Source: an uncultured Photobacterium sp. (GTDB lineage: Bacteria; Pseudomonadota; Gammaproteobacteria; Enterobacterales; Vibrionaceae). Taken from it: a DNA stretch of 64,000 nt. Within the stretch, counting starts at the first letter, position 1, and every line of letters starts with the position of its first letter. Below, piece by piece: positions 1 through 11,734 of the stretch. The DNA lies in assembly GCF_947039875.1 (NCBI RefSeq), contig NZ_CAMRAN010000002.1:103064-167063 (forward strand), given 5' to 3'. Both the position numbers and the translations under genes were made by a program. A model generated the notes under the pieces. That model saw only the letters and a program-made list of their open reading frames with translations, was not told the origin of the DNA and did no database searches.

Positions 1-1
1 C

Positions 2-523
2 AAACAAGCAGGTTATGACAATGCGCAAGTACTAACAATGTGGGTACCTTTAGAATCACGACCTTATAATCCAAGCCCACAAAAAACAGCCGAGCTTATT
101 CAAGCTAACCTTAAAGCCATTGGCATTAATGTGATTATTTATCATCAAGATAACGTTGGTCGTCTGGGTGTGAATGATATGAATAAATACGATATGATGC
201 TGGCAGGTTGGATTGCTGATAATGGTGATCCCGATAACTTTTTACGGCCATTATTGTCATGTAATGCTAAACATGCAGGACTCAATGTCGCGAATTGGTG
301 TGATGTTCAATTTGATAATTTAATTGAATTAGCATTGCGTACCAATAAAACTCAACAGCGAGTTACCTATTATCAACATGCACAAGATATTCTTGATCAG
401 CAAGTGCCGATCATTCCTCTTGCTCATGGTGTGCATTTCCAAGCGCATAACAAAACACTCGGTGGGCTGCAAATGAGTCCTTTTGGCTCACGCTCATTTT
501 CTAGTGTCTATCGGACTGAGTAA
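2..523 (+). CDS. sapA: Peptide/oligopeptide ABC transporter substrate-binding protein SapA, C-terminal part (5' end outside window)
   Basis: Frame open from the window edge; C-terminal SBP_bac_5-like sequence (GWIADNGDPDNFLRPLLSC...); directly followed by sapBCDF. Confidence 0.9.
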   Translation, partial: KQAGYDNAQVLTMWVPLESRPYNPSPQKTAELIQANLKAIGINVIIYHQDNVGRLGVNDMNKYDMMLAGWIADNGDPDNFLRPLLSCNAKHAGLNVANWCDVQFDNLIELALRTNKTQQRVTYYQHAQDILDQQVPIIPLAHGVHFQAHNKTLGGLQMSPFGSRSFSSVYRTE

Positions 524-526
524 AGT

Positions 527-1489
527 ATGTTTATTTACACTATGCGTCGCTTAAATCTGTTTGTTATTACTCTACTCATTTTGACGATAGTGAGTTTTAG
601 CATTTTAAGACTTGATACTCAATTGCAATGGGCAAATGAACCCTTTTGGAAAGGCTGGCTCATTTATTTACAAAACTTGATTTCTGGTAACTTAGGTATT
701 AGTCCGACGGGCATTCCAATGAGTACAGAAATACTCAAAGTTTTTCCAGCCACATTAGAGTTGTGCTTTTTTGCATTTATGTTGTCTTTAGTAATAGGTA
801 TTCCTTTAGGCACCATTGCGGGTGTCCGCCGTGGTTACCCGATTGATACAGTTATCACTTCAATTACATTATTAGGCTATTCGATTCCATTGTTCTGGTT
901 AGCCATGCTACTTATCTTATTGTTTTCATTACATCTAGGATGGTTGCCAGTTTCTGGACGCTATAGCCTGTTATACCAATTTAATCATATAACTGGTTTT
1001 GCGTTGATTGATATTTTGCTCTCCGATAAGCCTTACCGCATGGAAGCCTTCTTTGATGCCATTGAACATTTAGTCTTACCAACTATTGTGCTGGCAATGG
1101 CACCAACCACGGAAGTTATTCGTTTAACGCGAGCTTCAATTGCCGAAGTGATGACTAAAAACTACATTAAAGTCGCACAAACTAAAGGCTTATCAACCTT
1201 TGAAATTGTTCGTCGCCACGGAATGAAAAATGCGCTACCTCCCATCATTCCTAAATTAGGTATGCAGTTTGCCGCCATGATGACTTTTGCAATGTTGACG
1301 GAGTCTATTTTTAACTGGCCGGGCATTGGCCGCTGGTTACTCAATGCAATTACCGCTCAAAACTATGTTGCCATTCAAGCCGGTGTGATTACTGTGGGTG
1401 GATTTATTTTATTAGCCAACATTCTGTCTGATCTTGTTGGCGCCATTATTAACCCATTAGTCAGGAAGGAATGGTATGCCATCAAATAG
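527..1489 (+). CDS. sapB: ABC transporter permease SapB
   Basis: 320 aa DppB-type permease with the EAA loop region; operon position after sapA. Confidence 0.92.
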   Translation: MFIYTMRRLNLFVITLLILTIVSFSILRLDTQLQWANEPFWKGWLIYLQNLISGNLGISPTGIPMSTEILKVFPATLELCFFAFMLSLVIGIPLGTIAGVRRGYPIDTVITSITLLGYSIPLFWLAMLLILLFSLHLGWLPVSGRYSLLYQFNHITGFALIDILLSDKPYRMEAFFDAIEHLVLPTIVLAMAPTTEVIRLTRASIAEVMTKNYIKVAQTKGLSTFEIVRRHGMKNALPPIIPKLGMQFAAMMTFAMLTESIFNWPGIGRWLLNAITAQNYVAIQAGVITVGGFILLANILSDLVGAIINPLVRKEWYAIK

Positions 1490-2363
1490 TGTTTACCAAG
1501 AAGTCACCATCCCGACACAATGGGAACGTTCATGGCAAAATTTTCGCGCCAATTCATTAGCCATGTTTGGCTTATGGTGTTTATTGGCACTGCTATTAAT
1601 TACCTTTAATGCCCGTTGGCTAGCCCCCTATTCTGCGATGGAGCAAGTGGGCGAATTATTGATGCCACCATCATGGGATAACTCAGGCCATGTCTCATTC
1701 TTTTTTGGTACTGACGATCTAGGGCGAGATATTCTGTCACGACTGTTAATCGGTAGCCAATTAACCTTTGGTTATGCATTATTAGTTGCGATTGCATCCA
1801 GTATCATTGGCCTGCTGATTGGTATTTTAGCGGGAATGAGTAATGGCCTTAAATCAAGTTTTCTTAACCATATCTTAGACACAGTTTTATCTATTCCATC
1901 ATTGCTACTGGCGATCATTGTCGTTGCATATATGGGGCCGGGCGAAACACACATATTACTCGCTATTTGGCTCGCATTAATTCCACGCTTCATTCGCGCT
2001 GTGTATACCGCTGTGCACATTGAAGTCGCCAAAGATTACATTATTGCAGCGCGCCTTGATGGTGCAAATAACTTTTATTTGCTTTATAACTCGATATTAC
2101 CAAACATTCTGACCACTATAACCACTGAAATGACACGGGCTATTTCTGTCGCGATTATGGATATTGCAGCACTTGGTTTCCTTGGTTTAGGTGCACAAGC
2201 GCCACAGCCAGAATGGGGAGCGATGCTTGGGGATTCAATCGATCTTATTTACCTTGCGCCATGGACAGTTACTCTACCTGGGCTTGCAATTATGTTTAGC
2301 GTATTAGTTGTTAACTTAGTCGGTGATGGTATGCGCCAAGCACTTAACGCGGGAATTGATTAA
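1476..2363 (+). CDS. sapC: ABC transporter permease SapC
   Basis: 295 aa DppC-type permease; overlaps the sapB end. Confidence 0.92.
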   Translation: MPSNSVYQEVTIPTQWERSWQNFRANSLAMFGLWCLLALLLITFNARWLAPYSAMEQVGELLMPPSWDNSGHVSFFFGTDDLGRDILSRLLIGSQLTFGYALLVAIASSIIGLLIGILAGMSNGLKSSFLNHILDTVLSIPSLLLAIIVVAYMGPGETHILLAIWLALIPRFIRAVYTAVHIEVAKDYIIAARLDGANNFYLLYNSILPNILTTITTEMTRAISVAIMDIAALGFLGLGAQAPQPEWGAMLGDSIDLIYLAPWTVTLPGLAIMFSVLVVNLVGDGMRQALNAGID

Positions 2364-2364
2364 C

Positions 2365-3363
2365 ATGCCATTACTCGATATACGTAACCTCACCATAGAA
2401 ATTGACACGCCGCAAGGGATGGTCAAAGCAGTTGATCGCATGAGTCTGACTATTAACGAAAGTGAAATTCGTGGTTTAGTAGGAGAATCTGGCTCAGGTA
2501 AAAGCTTAGTCGCTAAAGCCATTGCCGGTGTATGTAAAGATAACTGGCGAGTTAATGCTGATCGTATGCGTCTAGGCGATGTAGATTTACTCGCATTATC
2601 ACCTCGCCAACGTCGTAAGGTTGTTAGCCGTGAAATTGCGATGATTTTTCAAGAGCCTTCAACTTGCCTTGATCCCTCTGAACGTATTGGTGAACAGTTA
2701 GAAGAAGCTATCCCATCATCATCGTTTAACGGCCGTATTTGGCAGCGCTTCCATTGGCGTCAAAAACAAGCGATTGCACTACTGCATAAAGTCGGTATTA
2801 AAGAACATAAGCGGATCATGCGTAGCTATCCCTATGAATTAACCGATGGCGAATGCCAAAAAGTGATGATTGCAATGGCGATTGCGAACCGCCCTCGCCT
2901 ACTAATTGCTGATGAACCAACCAACGATCTTGATCCTATCACTCAAGCACAAATTTTTCGCCTACTCAGTCGTATGAACCAATTAGGTAACACTACTATT
3001 CTACTTGTTAGTCATGATCTTAATACCGTGACTCAATGGGCAGACAGGATAACCGTGATGTATTGCGGCCAATCGGTAGAATCCGGTACATCAAAACAAC
3101 TACTTGAATTACCGCACCATCCTTATACTTCTGCACTAATGCGTGCAATGCCTGATTTTTCACTTGGCATCAATCATAAATGTAAATTAGAAACCCTACC
3201 GGGCTCAATCCCTCCCCTACAACATTTACCAATAGGCTGTCGATTAGGGCCTCGTTGCCCTTACGCACAACGAAAGTGTGTTGAAGTACCTAAGCGCCAG
3301 AAAATTAAAGGCCATAAATTTAGCTGTCATTTTCCGCTAAATATGAAGGATGACAACCAATGA
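2365..3363 (+). CDS. sapD: ABC transporter ATP-binding protein SapD
   Basis: Walker A GESGSGKS, Walker [10 protein letters not shown]-terminal oligopeptide-transport cysteines; start [13 protein letters not shown] chosen inside ORF 2323..3363. Confidence 0.92.
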   Translation: MPLLDIRNLTIEIDTPQGMVKAVDRMSLTINESEIRGLVGESGSGKSLVAKAIAGVCKDNWRVNADRMRLGDVDLLALSPRQRRKVVSREIAMIFQEPSTCLDPSERIGEQLEEAIPSSSFNGRIWQRFHWRQKQAIALLHKVGIKEHKRIMRSYPYELTDGECQKVMIAMAIANRPRLLIADEPTNDLDPITQAQIFRLLSRMNQLGNTTILLVSHDLNTVTQWADRITVMYCGQSVESGTSKQLLELPHHPYTSALMRAMPDFSLGINHKCKLETLPGSIPPLQHLPIGCRLGPRCPYAQRKCVEVPKRQKIKGHKFSCHFPLNMKDDNQ

Positions 3364-4184
3364 GCTCATTACTTGAAGTTGTAAATCTAAAGAAAGATTA
3401 TCATTATCGTTCAGGTCTCTTTCGTCGCCGCACAATAGAAGCAGTAAAACCGGTTTCATTTCAATTAAATGCTGGTGAAACAATCGCATTATTAGGTGAG
3501 AATGGCTCAGGAAAGTCGACATTAGCAAAAATGCTTGCGGGTGTTATCACGCCAACAGAAGGTATTGTAAGAGTGAATGGTGAACAACTTCACCATCATG
3601 ATTATCAAACCCGCTGTAAACTGATTCGAATGATTTTCCAAGATCCAAATACTGCGCTAAATCCTCGCATTCAAATTGGACGTATTCTTGAAGGACCATT
3701 AAAGCGAAATACTAATATGACCCCACAAGCCCGTGAGCGACGTATTATGGACACACTTAAACGGGTTGGTTTACTACCAGAGCATGCCTATTTTTACCCT
3801 CAAATGCTCGCGACAGGACAAAAGCAACGGGTATCTCTCGCTCGTGCATTGATTTTACAGCCTTGTATTATTGTCGCTGATGAAGCACTAAATGGTTTGG
3901 ACATGTCAATGCGTTCGCAGATGATAAACCTGCTACTTGAATTACAAGAAGAAATGGGGCTGTCTTATGTTTATGTGTCACAACATATGGGGGTTGTAAA
4001 ACATTTCAGTGATAAGGTCATGGTTATGCAAGATGGCGAAGTGGTTGAAAAAGGACGAACCGCTAACGTGTTTGATAATCCCAAGCATTCATTAACACAA
4101 AAACTCCTCGATAGTCATTTTAGCTCATTAACACGAGAAAAAAGTACTCGAATACTCAATAGTACCCCTAAAATCAACTATTAG
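3360..4184 (+). CDS. sapF: ABC transporter ATP-binding protein SapF
   Basis: Walker [13 protein letters not shown] overlap with sapD. Confidence 0.92.
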   Translation: MSSLLEVVNLKKDYHYRSGLFRRRTIEAVKPVSFQLNAGETIALLGENGSGKSTLAKMLAGVITPTEGIVRVNGEQLHHHDYQTRCKLIRMIFQDPNTALNPRIQIGRILEGPLKRNTNMTPQARERRIMDTLKRVGLLPEHAYFYPQMLATGQKQRVSLARALILQPCIIVADEALNGLDMSMRSQMINLLLELQEEMGLSYVYVSQHMGVVKHFSDKVMVMQDGEVVEKGRTANVFDNPKHSLTQKLLDSHFSSLTREKSTRILNSTPKINY

Positions 4185-4192
4185 TTATAAAA

Positions 4193-4240
4193 ATAACGCC
4201 AGTATTAGCCCGTTATTAACGTGAAAAATACTGGCGTTAT
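4193..4240. terminator. Bidirectional terminator between convergent sapF and pyrF
   Basis: Perfect 14-bp inverted repeat ATAACGCCAGTATT/AATACTGGCGTTAT. Confidence 0.75.
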
Positions 4241-4261
4241 CGTTTGCTTAATAAGTTAAAT

Positions 4262-4972
4262 TTATACCAATGTCTTATTGATTGCAGCTAATACTGCTGC
4301 AGGCTCACTTGCTTGAGTTATAGGACGACCAATCACTAAATAATCAGATCCTGCGGCAATCGCTTCAACGGGTGTCATCACACGACGCTGATCACCCGCG
4401 TTACTTCCTACAGGTCGAATACCAGGTGTTACCAACTTAAATTGCTGACCAAGTTGAGCTTTTAATAAACTTGCTTCTTGTGCAGAACAAACAACACCGT
4501 CAAGGCCACTATTTTTAGTCAATGTCGCTAAATTTAATACTTGCTGTTGCGGCTGACATGTAATGCCAATACCCGCTAAATCACTGGCTTCCATGCTGGT
4601 TAACACTGTAACACCGATTAACAATGGACGGTCTTTACCATACGGCTCAAGGATTTCACGCGCTGCCGTCATCATGCGCTCACCACCACTTGCATGCACA
4701 TTAACCATCCACACCCCTAATTCAGCCGCAGCTCTTACTGCTTTTGAACAGGTGTTTGGAATATCATGAAATTTTAAATCCAGAAATACAGAATGGCCCC
4801 GATCATGCAACTGACGCACGAAATCAGGACCAAAAAAAGTAAACATTTCTTTGCCAACTTTTAAACGACAACTTCCCGGCTCAATACGATCGACAAAAGC
4901 GAGTGCCTCATTATGATTATCATAGTCGAGGGCAACGATTACTTTAGGGTCTGTTACTTTAGCGTCTAGCAT
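4262..4972 (-). CDS. pyrF: Orotidine-5'-phosphate decarboxylase
   Basis: [23 protein letters not shown] motifs. Confidence 0.96.
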   Translation of the reverse strand: MLDAKVTDPKVIVALDYDNHNEALAFVDRIEPGSCRLKVGKEMFTFFGPDFVRQLHDRGHSVFLDLKFHDIPNTCSKAVRAAAELGVWMVNVHASGGERMMTAAREILEPYGKDRPLLIGVTVLTSMEASDLAGIGITCQPQQQVLNLATLTKNSGLDGVVCSAQEASLLKAQLGQQFKLVTPGIRPVGSNAGDQRRVMTPVEAIAAGSDYLVIGRPITQASEPAAVLAAINKTLV

Positions 4973-5071
4973 TGAGGCTCCTATTATATCTAAATATATC
5001 CACTGAGCGGTTATCCCACCGCCGGCAGGATTTTACATCAATTGATTAAATTTGATAGCTACAACTACAAA

Positions 5072-5099
5072 AAAACCAGTACATTACTGCACTGGTTTT
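5072..5099 (-). terminator. Rho-independent terminator downstream of lapB
   Basis: AAAACCAGT/ACTGGTTTT with T-run on both sides. Confidence 0.7.
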
Positions 5100-5125
5100 A
5101 ATAATATAAAAACATACGGTGACAA

Positions 5126-6295
5126 TCATGCACCATCAAGCCCTCGAATTGGCTTTATTTGTCCCCAACTTTTACAAGAAGGGCATTGCCAATACAAAGC
5201 ATGCGTTGCAAAGCCACATTGACGACAACGGTAACGAGGTTTTTCTTTAAGTTGCTCACCCACTAGGTGACGCAAACTAGTCAAACTCTCTTTTGCACGA
5301 CCTTCTTCAGCTTCATCAAGATGGTATTCCATCAACTGATAAAAACCCCTCATGGTTGGATTTTTTTGAAGCTGTCGCGTCATAAAAGATTGCGCCGTTA
5401 CAGCACCATCATGTTTTGCTATTTCATCAGCAAGCATGAGTTCTGCACTTGCCCCTGCTTTTTGATCAACACAATGCTGTAAATACTTCAGCCATGCGGT
5501 TTGATTATTCATCGCCTCATAGCACTCAAGCAAAAGCGGTAAAGCTTCACCAACAAACTCAATATCTTGCTCTGAGATCCGTTCTAATGTTTTTGCCGCT
5601 TGCTTATATTCTTGTTGTTTAACTTGAATTTTGGCGACAGAGATAGATGCGCGTACACAATGTTTATCTACTGATAGTGCTTTTTTTAAGTACTGAATAG
5701 CTTTATCTTGATTTTGAGCGCTCAGCTCAAGCATCGCAAGTTCACACCAGTAATGAGCAATATCATGCTTTAATTTAGTTTTACCTAATTTCACCAACTG
5801 AGTAGCCATTTCAATAGCTTTTTCCCATTCACGTGTTTGTTGGTAAATCGCTAATAATTGTTGTAAGGCTGGCTTACGATAGTCTGGTTCATCCAACAAT
5901 TGCTCAAAAATACGCTCCGCGCGATCAAAAAAACCAGCAACCATATAATCTTTAGCTAACTGCTGTAATGATAAGTTACGTTGTTCAATCGATAAATTCG
6001 GCCTTGCTATCAAATTCTGGTGAATACGAATGGCGCGATCAACCTCTCCTCTGCTACGGAATAAATTCCCTAAAGCAAGATGAGTATCAATAGTTTCACT
6101 GTCAACCTGAAGCAATTCAATGAACAGGTCTACTGCTTTATCAGATTGATCTGATAACAGCATATTAAGACCTGTTACATACTGGCGAGATAAGTGGTCA
6201 GACTTTTCTTGCTTTTGGTTACTTGCGCTCCTGTTACCCATATACCAACCGTAAGCGGCAGCAATGGGTAAAAGTAGGAACAACAATTCAAGCAT
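5126..6295 (-). CDS. lapB: LPS assembly regulator LapB (TPR + rubredoxin-like zinc domain)
   Basis: TM N-terminus, TPR repeats, C-terminal CRQCGF...CPSC; adjacent to lapA. Confidence 0.93.
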   Translation of the reverse strand: MLELLFLLLPIAAAYGWYMGNRSASNQKQEKSDHLSRQYVTGLNMLLSDQSDKAVDLFIELLQVDSETIDTHLALGNLFRSRGEVDRAIRIHQNLIARPNLSIEQRNLSLQQLAKDYMVAGFFDRAERIFEQLLDEPDYRKPALQQLLAIYQQTREWEKAIEMATQLVKLGKTKLKHDIAHYWCELAMLELSAQNQDKAIQYLKKALSVDKHCVRASISVAKIQVKQQEYKQAAKTLERISEQDIEFVGEALPLLLECYEAMNNQTAWLKYLQHCVDQKAGASAELMLADEIAKHDGAVTAQSFMTRQLQKNPTMRGFYQLMEYHLDEAEEGRAKESLTSLRHLVGEQLKEKPRYRCRQCGFATHALYWQCPSCKSWGQIKPIRGLDGA

Positions 6296-6301
6296 TAATT
6301 C

Positions 6302-6586
6302 TTATTCCTTAATCGGTTGAGCACGAAGCTGATCAAGTTCTTGTTGCTGCTTCGTTACTTTCTTCATTAGACGATTTTTAGCAAATCGAGCTTTCAGATA
6401 TAAAGTACCACAAATTACCCAACCAATGACAAAACCGGCACCAAATGCTGTTCCTAATAATGTAGAAAGCTGAAATTCACCCTGAGCAACTAAATAATCA
6501 AAATTAACCATTATTTGATTTTGCGCACCAAGAGCCAGAGTGATCAAAAAGGCTGCTACTAGAACAATAATTCCTAAAATCTTCAT
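6302..6586 (-). CDS. lapA: LapA (YciS) inner membrane protein
   Basis: Two TM helices plus coiled coil; SD AGAGGA before ATG at 6586; position next to lapB. Confidence 0.88.
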   Translation of the reverse strand: MKILGIIVLVAAFLITLALGAQNQIMVNFDYLVAQGEFQLSTLLGTAFGAGFVIGWVICGTLYLKARFAKNRLMKKVTKQQQELDQLRAQPIKE

Positions 6587-6666
6587 CGTGAATCCTCTCA
6601 CTAAATCTAAATTATAATTACTGATTATGCAGTAATTTTACCGATCAAACCATGATCTATAGATAT

Positions 6667-6701
6667 AAAAAAACGGCATACAGAGTGTATGCCGTTTTTT
6701 T
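6667..6701. terminator. Terminator between ihfB and lapA
   Basis: AAAAAACGGCATAC-agagt-GTATGCCGTTTTTT. Confidence 0.8.
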
Positions 6702-6715
6702 GTTCTATATCGCGG

Positions 6716-7012
6716 TTAAGCAGCTATCGATGCATTAACACGGTCACGTAATTCTTTTCCTGGCTTGAAGTGAGGAACGTACTTGCCGTCCAACTCAACT
6801 TTATCACCTGTCTTTGGATTACGACCAACGCGAGGAGCACGGTAATGCAAAGAGAAGCTACCAAAGCCACGGATCTCAATGCGATCACCTTCTGCAAGCG
6901 TGTTCGCCATACGTTCAAGAATATCCTTGATTGCATCTTCTACCTGTTTGGCAGAAAGATGTGTTTGTTGACTACACAGTCTTTCAATTAATTCAGACTT
7001 TGTCATAAACAC
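6716..7012 (-). CDS. ihfB: Integration host factor subunit beta
   Basis: HU/IHF family; [26 protein letters not shown]. Confidence 0.97.
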   Translation of the reverse strand: MFMTKSELIERLCSQQTHLSAKQVEDAIKDILERMANTLAEGDRIEIRGFGSFSLHYRAPRVGRNPKTGDKVELDGKYVPHFKPGKELRDRVNASIAA

Positions 7013-7049
7013 TCCGTTTTAGTAAGTTTCTCAATAGTATAGCCGTTTA

Positions 7050-7077
7050 GAGAGAAAAAGCTAAAGCGATTTCTCTC
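7050..7077 (-). terminator. Terminator-like hairpin downstream of rpsA
   Basis: GAGAGAAA/TTTCTCTC inverted repeat. Confidence 0.5.
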
Positions 7078-7086
7078 AACGCTCAA

Positions 7087-8757
7087 TTATTCGCCTTTAG
7101 CAGCTTTGAAAGCGTCAGCCATAGCGTTACCAAACGCAGCATCGTCTGCTTTGTTTAGTGTAGCCATTGCTTCTTGCTCTTCAGCAACGTCTTTAGCACG
7201 TACAGAAAGGTTGATTACGCGGTTCTTACGGTCAACGCCAGTGAACTTAGATTCAATAGCATCGCCAACTGCAAGAATTAGAGTTGCGTCTTCAACACGG
7301 TCTACAGATGCTTCAGAAGCGCGTAGGTAACCTTCAACACCTTCAGCTAGCTCAATAGTTGCGCCTTTAGCGTCAACTGCAATAACTTTACCAGTTATTA
7401 GAGTGCCTTTCTTAGTGTCAGCTACGAAGCTGTTGAATGGGTCTTCTTCGATTTGCTTAACGCCTAGAGAGATACGCTCACGCTCTGCGTCAACTGCAAG
7501 AACTACTGCAGAAATTTCGTCGCCTTTCTTGAAGTCACGAACTGCGTCTTCACCAGAAACATTCCAAGAAATGTCAGATAGGTGAACTAGACCGTCGATG
7601 CCGCCTTCAAGACCGATGAAGATACCGAAATCAGTGATTGACTTGATCTTACCAGTTACTTTGTCGCCCTTAGCTTGCATTTCTGCAAATGACTGCCATG
7701 GGTTAGCTTTACACTGCTTAAGACCTAGAGAGATACGACGACGTTCTTCGTCGATATCAAGAACCATAACTTCAACTTCGTCGCCCACGTTAACAACTTT
7801 AGATGGGTGGATGTTTTTGTTAGTCCAATCCATTTCAGAAACGTGAACAAGACCTTCAACGCCTTCTTCGATTTCAACGAAGCAGCCGTAGTCAGTAAGG
7901 TTAGTTACGCGACCAGTAAGCTTAGTGCTTTCTGGGTAACGCTTAGCGATTGCAACCCATGGATCTTCGCCAAGTTGCTTAAGACCTAGTGATACGCGAG
8001 TGCGCTCACGGTCAAACTTAAGAACTTTAACGTTGATTTCATCGCCAACATTAACGATTTCAGAAGGGTGCTTAACACGCTTCCAAGCCATGTCAGTGAT
8101 GTGTAGAAGACCGTCAACACCGCCAAGATCAACGAATGCGCCGTAGTCAGTAAGGTTCTTAACGATACCTTTAACTTCCATGCCTTCTTGTAGAGAAGCA
8201 AGTAGTTCATCACGCTCAACACTGTTCTCTGATTCGATAACAGCACGACGTGAAACAACAACGTTGTTACGCTTCTGGTCAAGCTTGATTACTTTGAACT
8301 CAAGTTCTTTGTTTTCTAGGTGAGCAGTGTCACGAACTGGACGTACGTCTACTAGTGAACCAGGTAGGAACGCACGGATGCCGTTAAGTTCAACTGTGAA
8401 GCCGCCCTTAACTTTACCGTTGATGATACCAACAACTGTTTCAGCATCTTCATAAGCTTTTTCAAGCTGGATCCAAGCTTCGTGACGCTTAGCTTTCTCA
8501 CGAGAAAGCTTAGTTTCACCAAAACCATCTTCGATCGCGTCAAGAGCAACGTCAACCTGAGCACCAACTTCGATTTCTAGTTCGCCAGCAGCGTTCTTGA
8601 ATTCTTCAGCAGGAATAGATGACTCAGATTTTAGACCAGCGTCAACTAGTACGTAACCGTTTTCGATAGCGATTACAGTACCTTTAACGATTGCACCTGG
8701 GCGAGTTTCAACTTGGTTTAGCGACTCTTCAAAGAGTTGAGCAAAAGATTCAGTCAT
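7087..8757 (-). CDS. rpsA: 30S ribosomal protein S1
   Basis: 556 aa, six S1 repeats. Confidence 0.98.
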   Translation of the reverse strand: MTESFAQLFEESLNQVETRPGAIVKGTVIAIENGYVLVDAGLKSESSIPAEEFKNAAGELEIEVGAQVDVALDAIEDGFGETKLSREKAKRHEAWIQLEKAYEDAETVVGIINGKVKGGFTVELNGIRAFLPGSLVDVRPVRDTAHLENKELEFKVIKLDQKRNNVVVSRRAVIESENSVERDELLASLQEGMEVKGIVKNLTDYGAFVDLGGVDGLLHITDMAWKRVKHPSEIVNVGDEINVKVLKFDRERTRVSLGLKQLGEDPWVAIAKRYPESTKLTGRVTNLTDYGCFVEIEEGVEGLVHVSEMDWTNKNIHPSKVVNVGDEVEVMVLDIDEERRRISLGLKQCKANPWQSFAEMQAKGDKVTGKIKSITDFGIFIGLEGGIDGLVHLSDISWNVSGEDAVRDFKKGDEISAVVLAVDAERERISLGVKQIEEDPFNSFVADTKKGTLITGKVIAVDAKGATIELAEGVEGYLRASEASVDRVEDATLILAVGDAIESKFTGVDRKNRVINLSVRAKDVAEEQEAMATLNKADDAAFGNAMADAFKAAKGE

Positions 8758-8881
8758 TTAATTAATCTTCAATATGATAAACAACCATGGGTATCCTACC
8801 GCATGGGGTTGATAATAAAGTCAGTTGTCATCCATGACACCGACGTTATTTAGCCGCTTACGCGACTAAATATGGATTCGT
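8758..8881 (-). promoter_or_regulatory. rpsA 5' leader, likely S1 autoregulatory RNA
   Basis: Three consecutive hairpins: ATTTAGTCGC-GTAA-GCGGCTAAAT (8848..8871), GTCA-TGGA-TGAC (8827..8838), GGTA-GGA-TACC (8790..8800). The last two present GGA in the loop, resembling the hairpin arrangement of the E. coli rpsA leader. Confidence 0.6.
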
Positions 8882-9559
8882 TTATTTTAGCTTAGCATCA
8901 ACATATGCTAAGACTTTTTCAAGCACTTGTTCAATTGACATCTCAGTTGAGTCAAGCACTAAAGCGTCATCAGCAGGGCGTAAAGGCGCTACAGCACGAT
9001 TACGATCGCGGTAGTCTCGCTCCTGAATTTCGCTTAAAAGGCTGCTAAAACTAACATCTAAGCCTTGTTTTTGCAACTGATTCATACGACGAGTTGCGCG
9101 TTCTTCAGCACTAGCATCTAAGAAAATTTTTACTTCTGCCGATGTGAACACGACTGTACCCATATCACGGCCGTCGGCAACCAAACCCGGTTGCTCATTA
9201 AATGCACGCTGACGGCGTAACAACGCTTCTCGTACTCGTGGTAATGCTGCTACTTTTGATGCAGCATTGCCTACTTTTTCTGTACGAAGTGTATCAGAAA
9301 CATCTTCACCTTCAAGAATAACTCGAACCAATTCACCTTTAGCAACAAACTGAACATCAAGATGTGCAGCGAGAGGTACTAAAGCATCTTCAGATTCAGT
9401 ATCTACGCCATGATGAAGTGCTGCAAGTGCAAGAACACGATAAATAGCACCAGAATCGAGCAGATTCCAGCCAAGCTTTCCGGCTAACAACATACATAGT
9501 GTGCCTTTACCTGCACCACTAGGCCCATCAACAGTAATGACTGGAGCATGAGTAGACAT
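8882..9559 (-). CDS. cmk: Cytidylate kinase
   Basis: [16 protein letters not shown]-loop; upstream of rpsA. Start at MSTHAP. Confidence 0.97.
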   Translation of the reverse strand: MSTHAPVITVDGPSGAGKGTLCMLLAGKLGWNLLDSGAIYRVLALAALHHGVDTESEDALVPLAAHLDVQFVAKGELVRVILEGEDVSDTLRTEKVGNAASKVAALPRVREALLRRQRAFNEQPGLVADGRDMGTVVFTSAEVKIFLDASAEERATRRMNQLQKQGLDVSFSSLLSEIQERDYRDRNRAVAPLRPADDALVLDSTEMSIEQVLEKVLAYVDAKLK

Positions 9560-9771
9560 AAGTTTTCTCCGAATTGGTGTCCGTAATAACAGCAACTTAA
9601 CCTTGATTAAGGTTAGCCATCAAACGGTGGCACATTATACGGAAAAAAATCTTAGATTTATAGCGTTATTCCCTTTTCTATCATACCTTTTTACACTAAT
9701 TAAAAACGTTAAGTAAACCTATAAGGCAACTATAGATGTAAACTTAGAAATTAATAATTAATCATTCAAGT

Positions 9772-11052
9772 TTACACTCTTAGGCCTTGAAGCCGAGCAA
9801 AGTAGTCAGGGAATGTTTTTGAGGTACATTTAGGATCATTAATGGTGACGGCAGTATTACTTAATGCCACCAGCGAAAAACACATTGCCATTCGATGATC
9901 ATCATACGTATCAATCTCAGCATGTTTTAATTGTGCTGGCGGAGTGATCACAATGTAATCCTCGCCCTCTTCCACTTCTGCCCCTACTTTGCGTAATTCT
10001 GTTGCCATCGCAGCAAGACGGTCGGTCTCTTTTACACGCCAATTATAGACATTACGAATTGACGTTGTACCTTTAGCAAACAACGCAGTAGTTGCAATAG
10101 TCATTGCAGCGTCAGGAATATGATTAAAATCCATATCAATTGCTTTTAATTCACCACAACGAGCAATGACATAATCATCGCCCCACTCAATATTCGCCCC
10201 CATGTTGGCAAGCGCATCTGCAAATTGAATGTCACCTTGAATACTGTTTTTACCAATACCGGTTACTTTTATCGCGCCACCTTTAATCGCAGCAGCAGCT
10301 AAAAAATAAGATGCCGATGATGCATCTCCTTCAACCAGAAATGCACCTGGCGATTGATATTGTTGAGCCCCTTTAACCACAAACTGTTGGTAATCACGGT
10401 TCTCAATTTGAACACCAAATTGCGCCATAATATGCAATGTAATATCAATATAAGGCTTTGAAACTAAATCACCTTTAATATTAATCACGGTATCGGCTTG
10501 TGCCAAAGGCGCTGCCATCAAAAATGCCGTGAGAAATTGACTTGAAATAGAACCATCAATTTCAACTTCACCACCAGATAACCCTGAGCCTACAATTTTC
10601 AGTGGTGGGTAATGGTCATTTTCTAAATATTCAACACTAGCACCTGCACTGCGTAATGCATCAACAAGATGGCCAATCGGACGTTCTTTCATTCTTGGCT
10701 CACCCGTCAGCGTATACTCTCCCGCACCTAAGCACAGTGCGGCAGTCAATGGGCGCATCGCTGTTCCAGCATTACCTAAATATAATTCAAGTGGTTGTAT
10801 TGTAGTAAAAGCATGACCTAACCCGTCAACTTCACATTCGGTCTTATCTGCCGATAAACGGTAATTAACACCAAGTTGCTGTAATCCATTCAGCATATGG
10901 CGAATATCATCACTGTCTAACAAATTAGTTAACCGAGTTGTTCCCTTTGCTAACGCTGCTAATAACAGTGCGCGATTTGAAACACTTTTAGAGCCAGGGA
11001 GATTGACTTCACCATTCACTTTTACAATCGGCTGTAAGGTTAAACTTTCCAT
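9772..11052 (-). CDS. aroA: 3-phosphoshikimate 1-carboxyvinyltransferase
   Basis: [18 protein letters not shown] and [17 protein letters not shown] synthase motifs. Confidence 0.98.
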   Translation of the reverse strand: MESLTLQPIVKVNGEVNLPGSKSVSNRALLLAALAKGTTRLTNLLDSDDIRHMLNGLQQLGVNYRLSADKTECEVDGLGHAFTTIQPLELYLGNAGTAMRPLTAALCLGAGEYTLTGEPRMKERPIGHLVDALRSAGASVEYLENDHYPPLKIVGSGLSGGEVEIDGSISSQFLTAFLMAAPLAQADTVINIKGDLVSKPYIDITLHIMAQFGVQIENRDYQQFVVKGAQQYQSPGAFLVEGDASSASYFLAAAAIKGGAIKVTGIGKNSIQGDIQFADALANMGANIEWGDDYVIARCGELKAIDMDFNHIPDAAMTIATTALFAKGTTSIRNVYNWRVKETDRLAAMATELRKVGAEVEEGEDYIVITPPAQLKHAEIDTYDDHRMAMCFSLVALSNTAVTINDPKCTSKTFPDYFARLQGLRV

Positions 11053-11223
11053 TGATTATTCTTCCAATCCTAATTTTTTCTTGTCTAGCAGAGTACCCAA
11101 TAATGTCACAGTTATCTAGCAGCAGTTTTTTAATTTTGTCGCTGCTATTGAATATTATGCCAGTATCTATACCACAATTACGGTAAAGTACTTGTATATA
11201 GCAGCAATGATATTGAGGTCATA

Positions 11224-11652
11224 ATGAGTGCAATAACCCCCATGGTTGGAATCGGAATTATTATCGTTAATCAACATGGTCAAATCTTAATTGGTAAACG
11301 TAAAAATAGTCATGCACCTTATTACTCTATACCTGGTGGCCATATGGAATTAGGTGAGACCTTTAGTCAATGCGCTATTCGTGAAGTGGAAGAAGAAACA
11401 GGACTCACCATCTATCAACCACAAGTGATTGCTGTAACCAATAATCTTGCTACCTATTCAGAATCAGGCAAGCATTATATTAGTATCGCCTTACTGGTTA
11501 CTGAGTTCAGCGGTCAATTAACGTTAAAAGAACCAGATAAATGTGAAGGATGGCAGTGGGTAGATCCAACTCAAGTGCCTTCGCCACAATTTGATGCCAG
11601 TGAGCAGTCAATTCGATGTTACTTAGAACAACGATTTTGTATCAATGACTAG
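11224..11652 (+). CDS. NUDIX hydrolase
   Basis: Nudix box GGHMELGETFSQCAIREVEEETGL. Confidence 0.93.
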   Translation: MSAITPMVGIGIIIVNQHGQILIGKRKNSHAPYYSIPGGHMELGETFSQCAIREVEEETGLTIYQPQVIAVTNNLATYSESGKHYISIALLVTEFSGQLTLKEPDKCEGWQWVDPTQVPSPQFDASEQSIRCYLEQRFCIND

Positions 11653-11685
11653 TCTGCATCAATAAAATCGAAACACTTAAACGCA

Positions 11686-11712
11686 AAAAGCGCCTTTATA
11701 ATAGGCGCTTTT
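11686..11712. terminator. Bidirectional terminator
   Basis: AAAAGCGCCT/AGGCGCTTTT. Confidence 0.8.
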
Positions 11713-11734
11713 GTATCAAAAGATTCGAGGTTAT

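Noticed and set aside
1-4184. sapABCDF as an unusual defence island
   Set aside because: Ordinary conserved Sap operon order; only the 5' end of sapA is missing because of the window edge.
7106-8567. Multiple ORFs opposite or out of frame within rpsA
   Set aside because: Shadow ORFs of a highly expressed, codon-biased gene; no SD and low-complexity translations.
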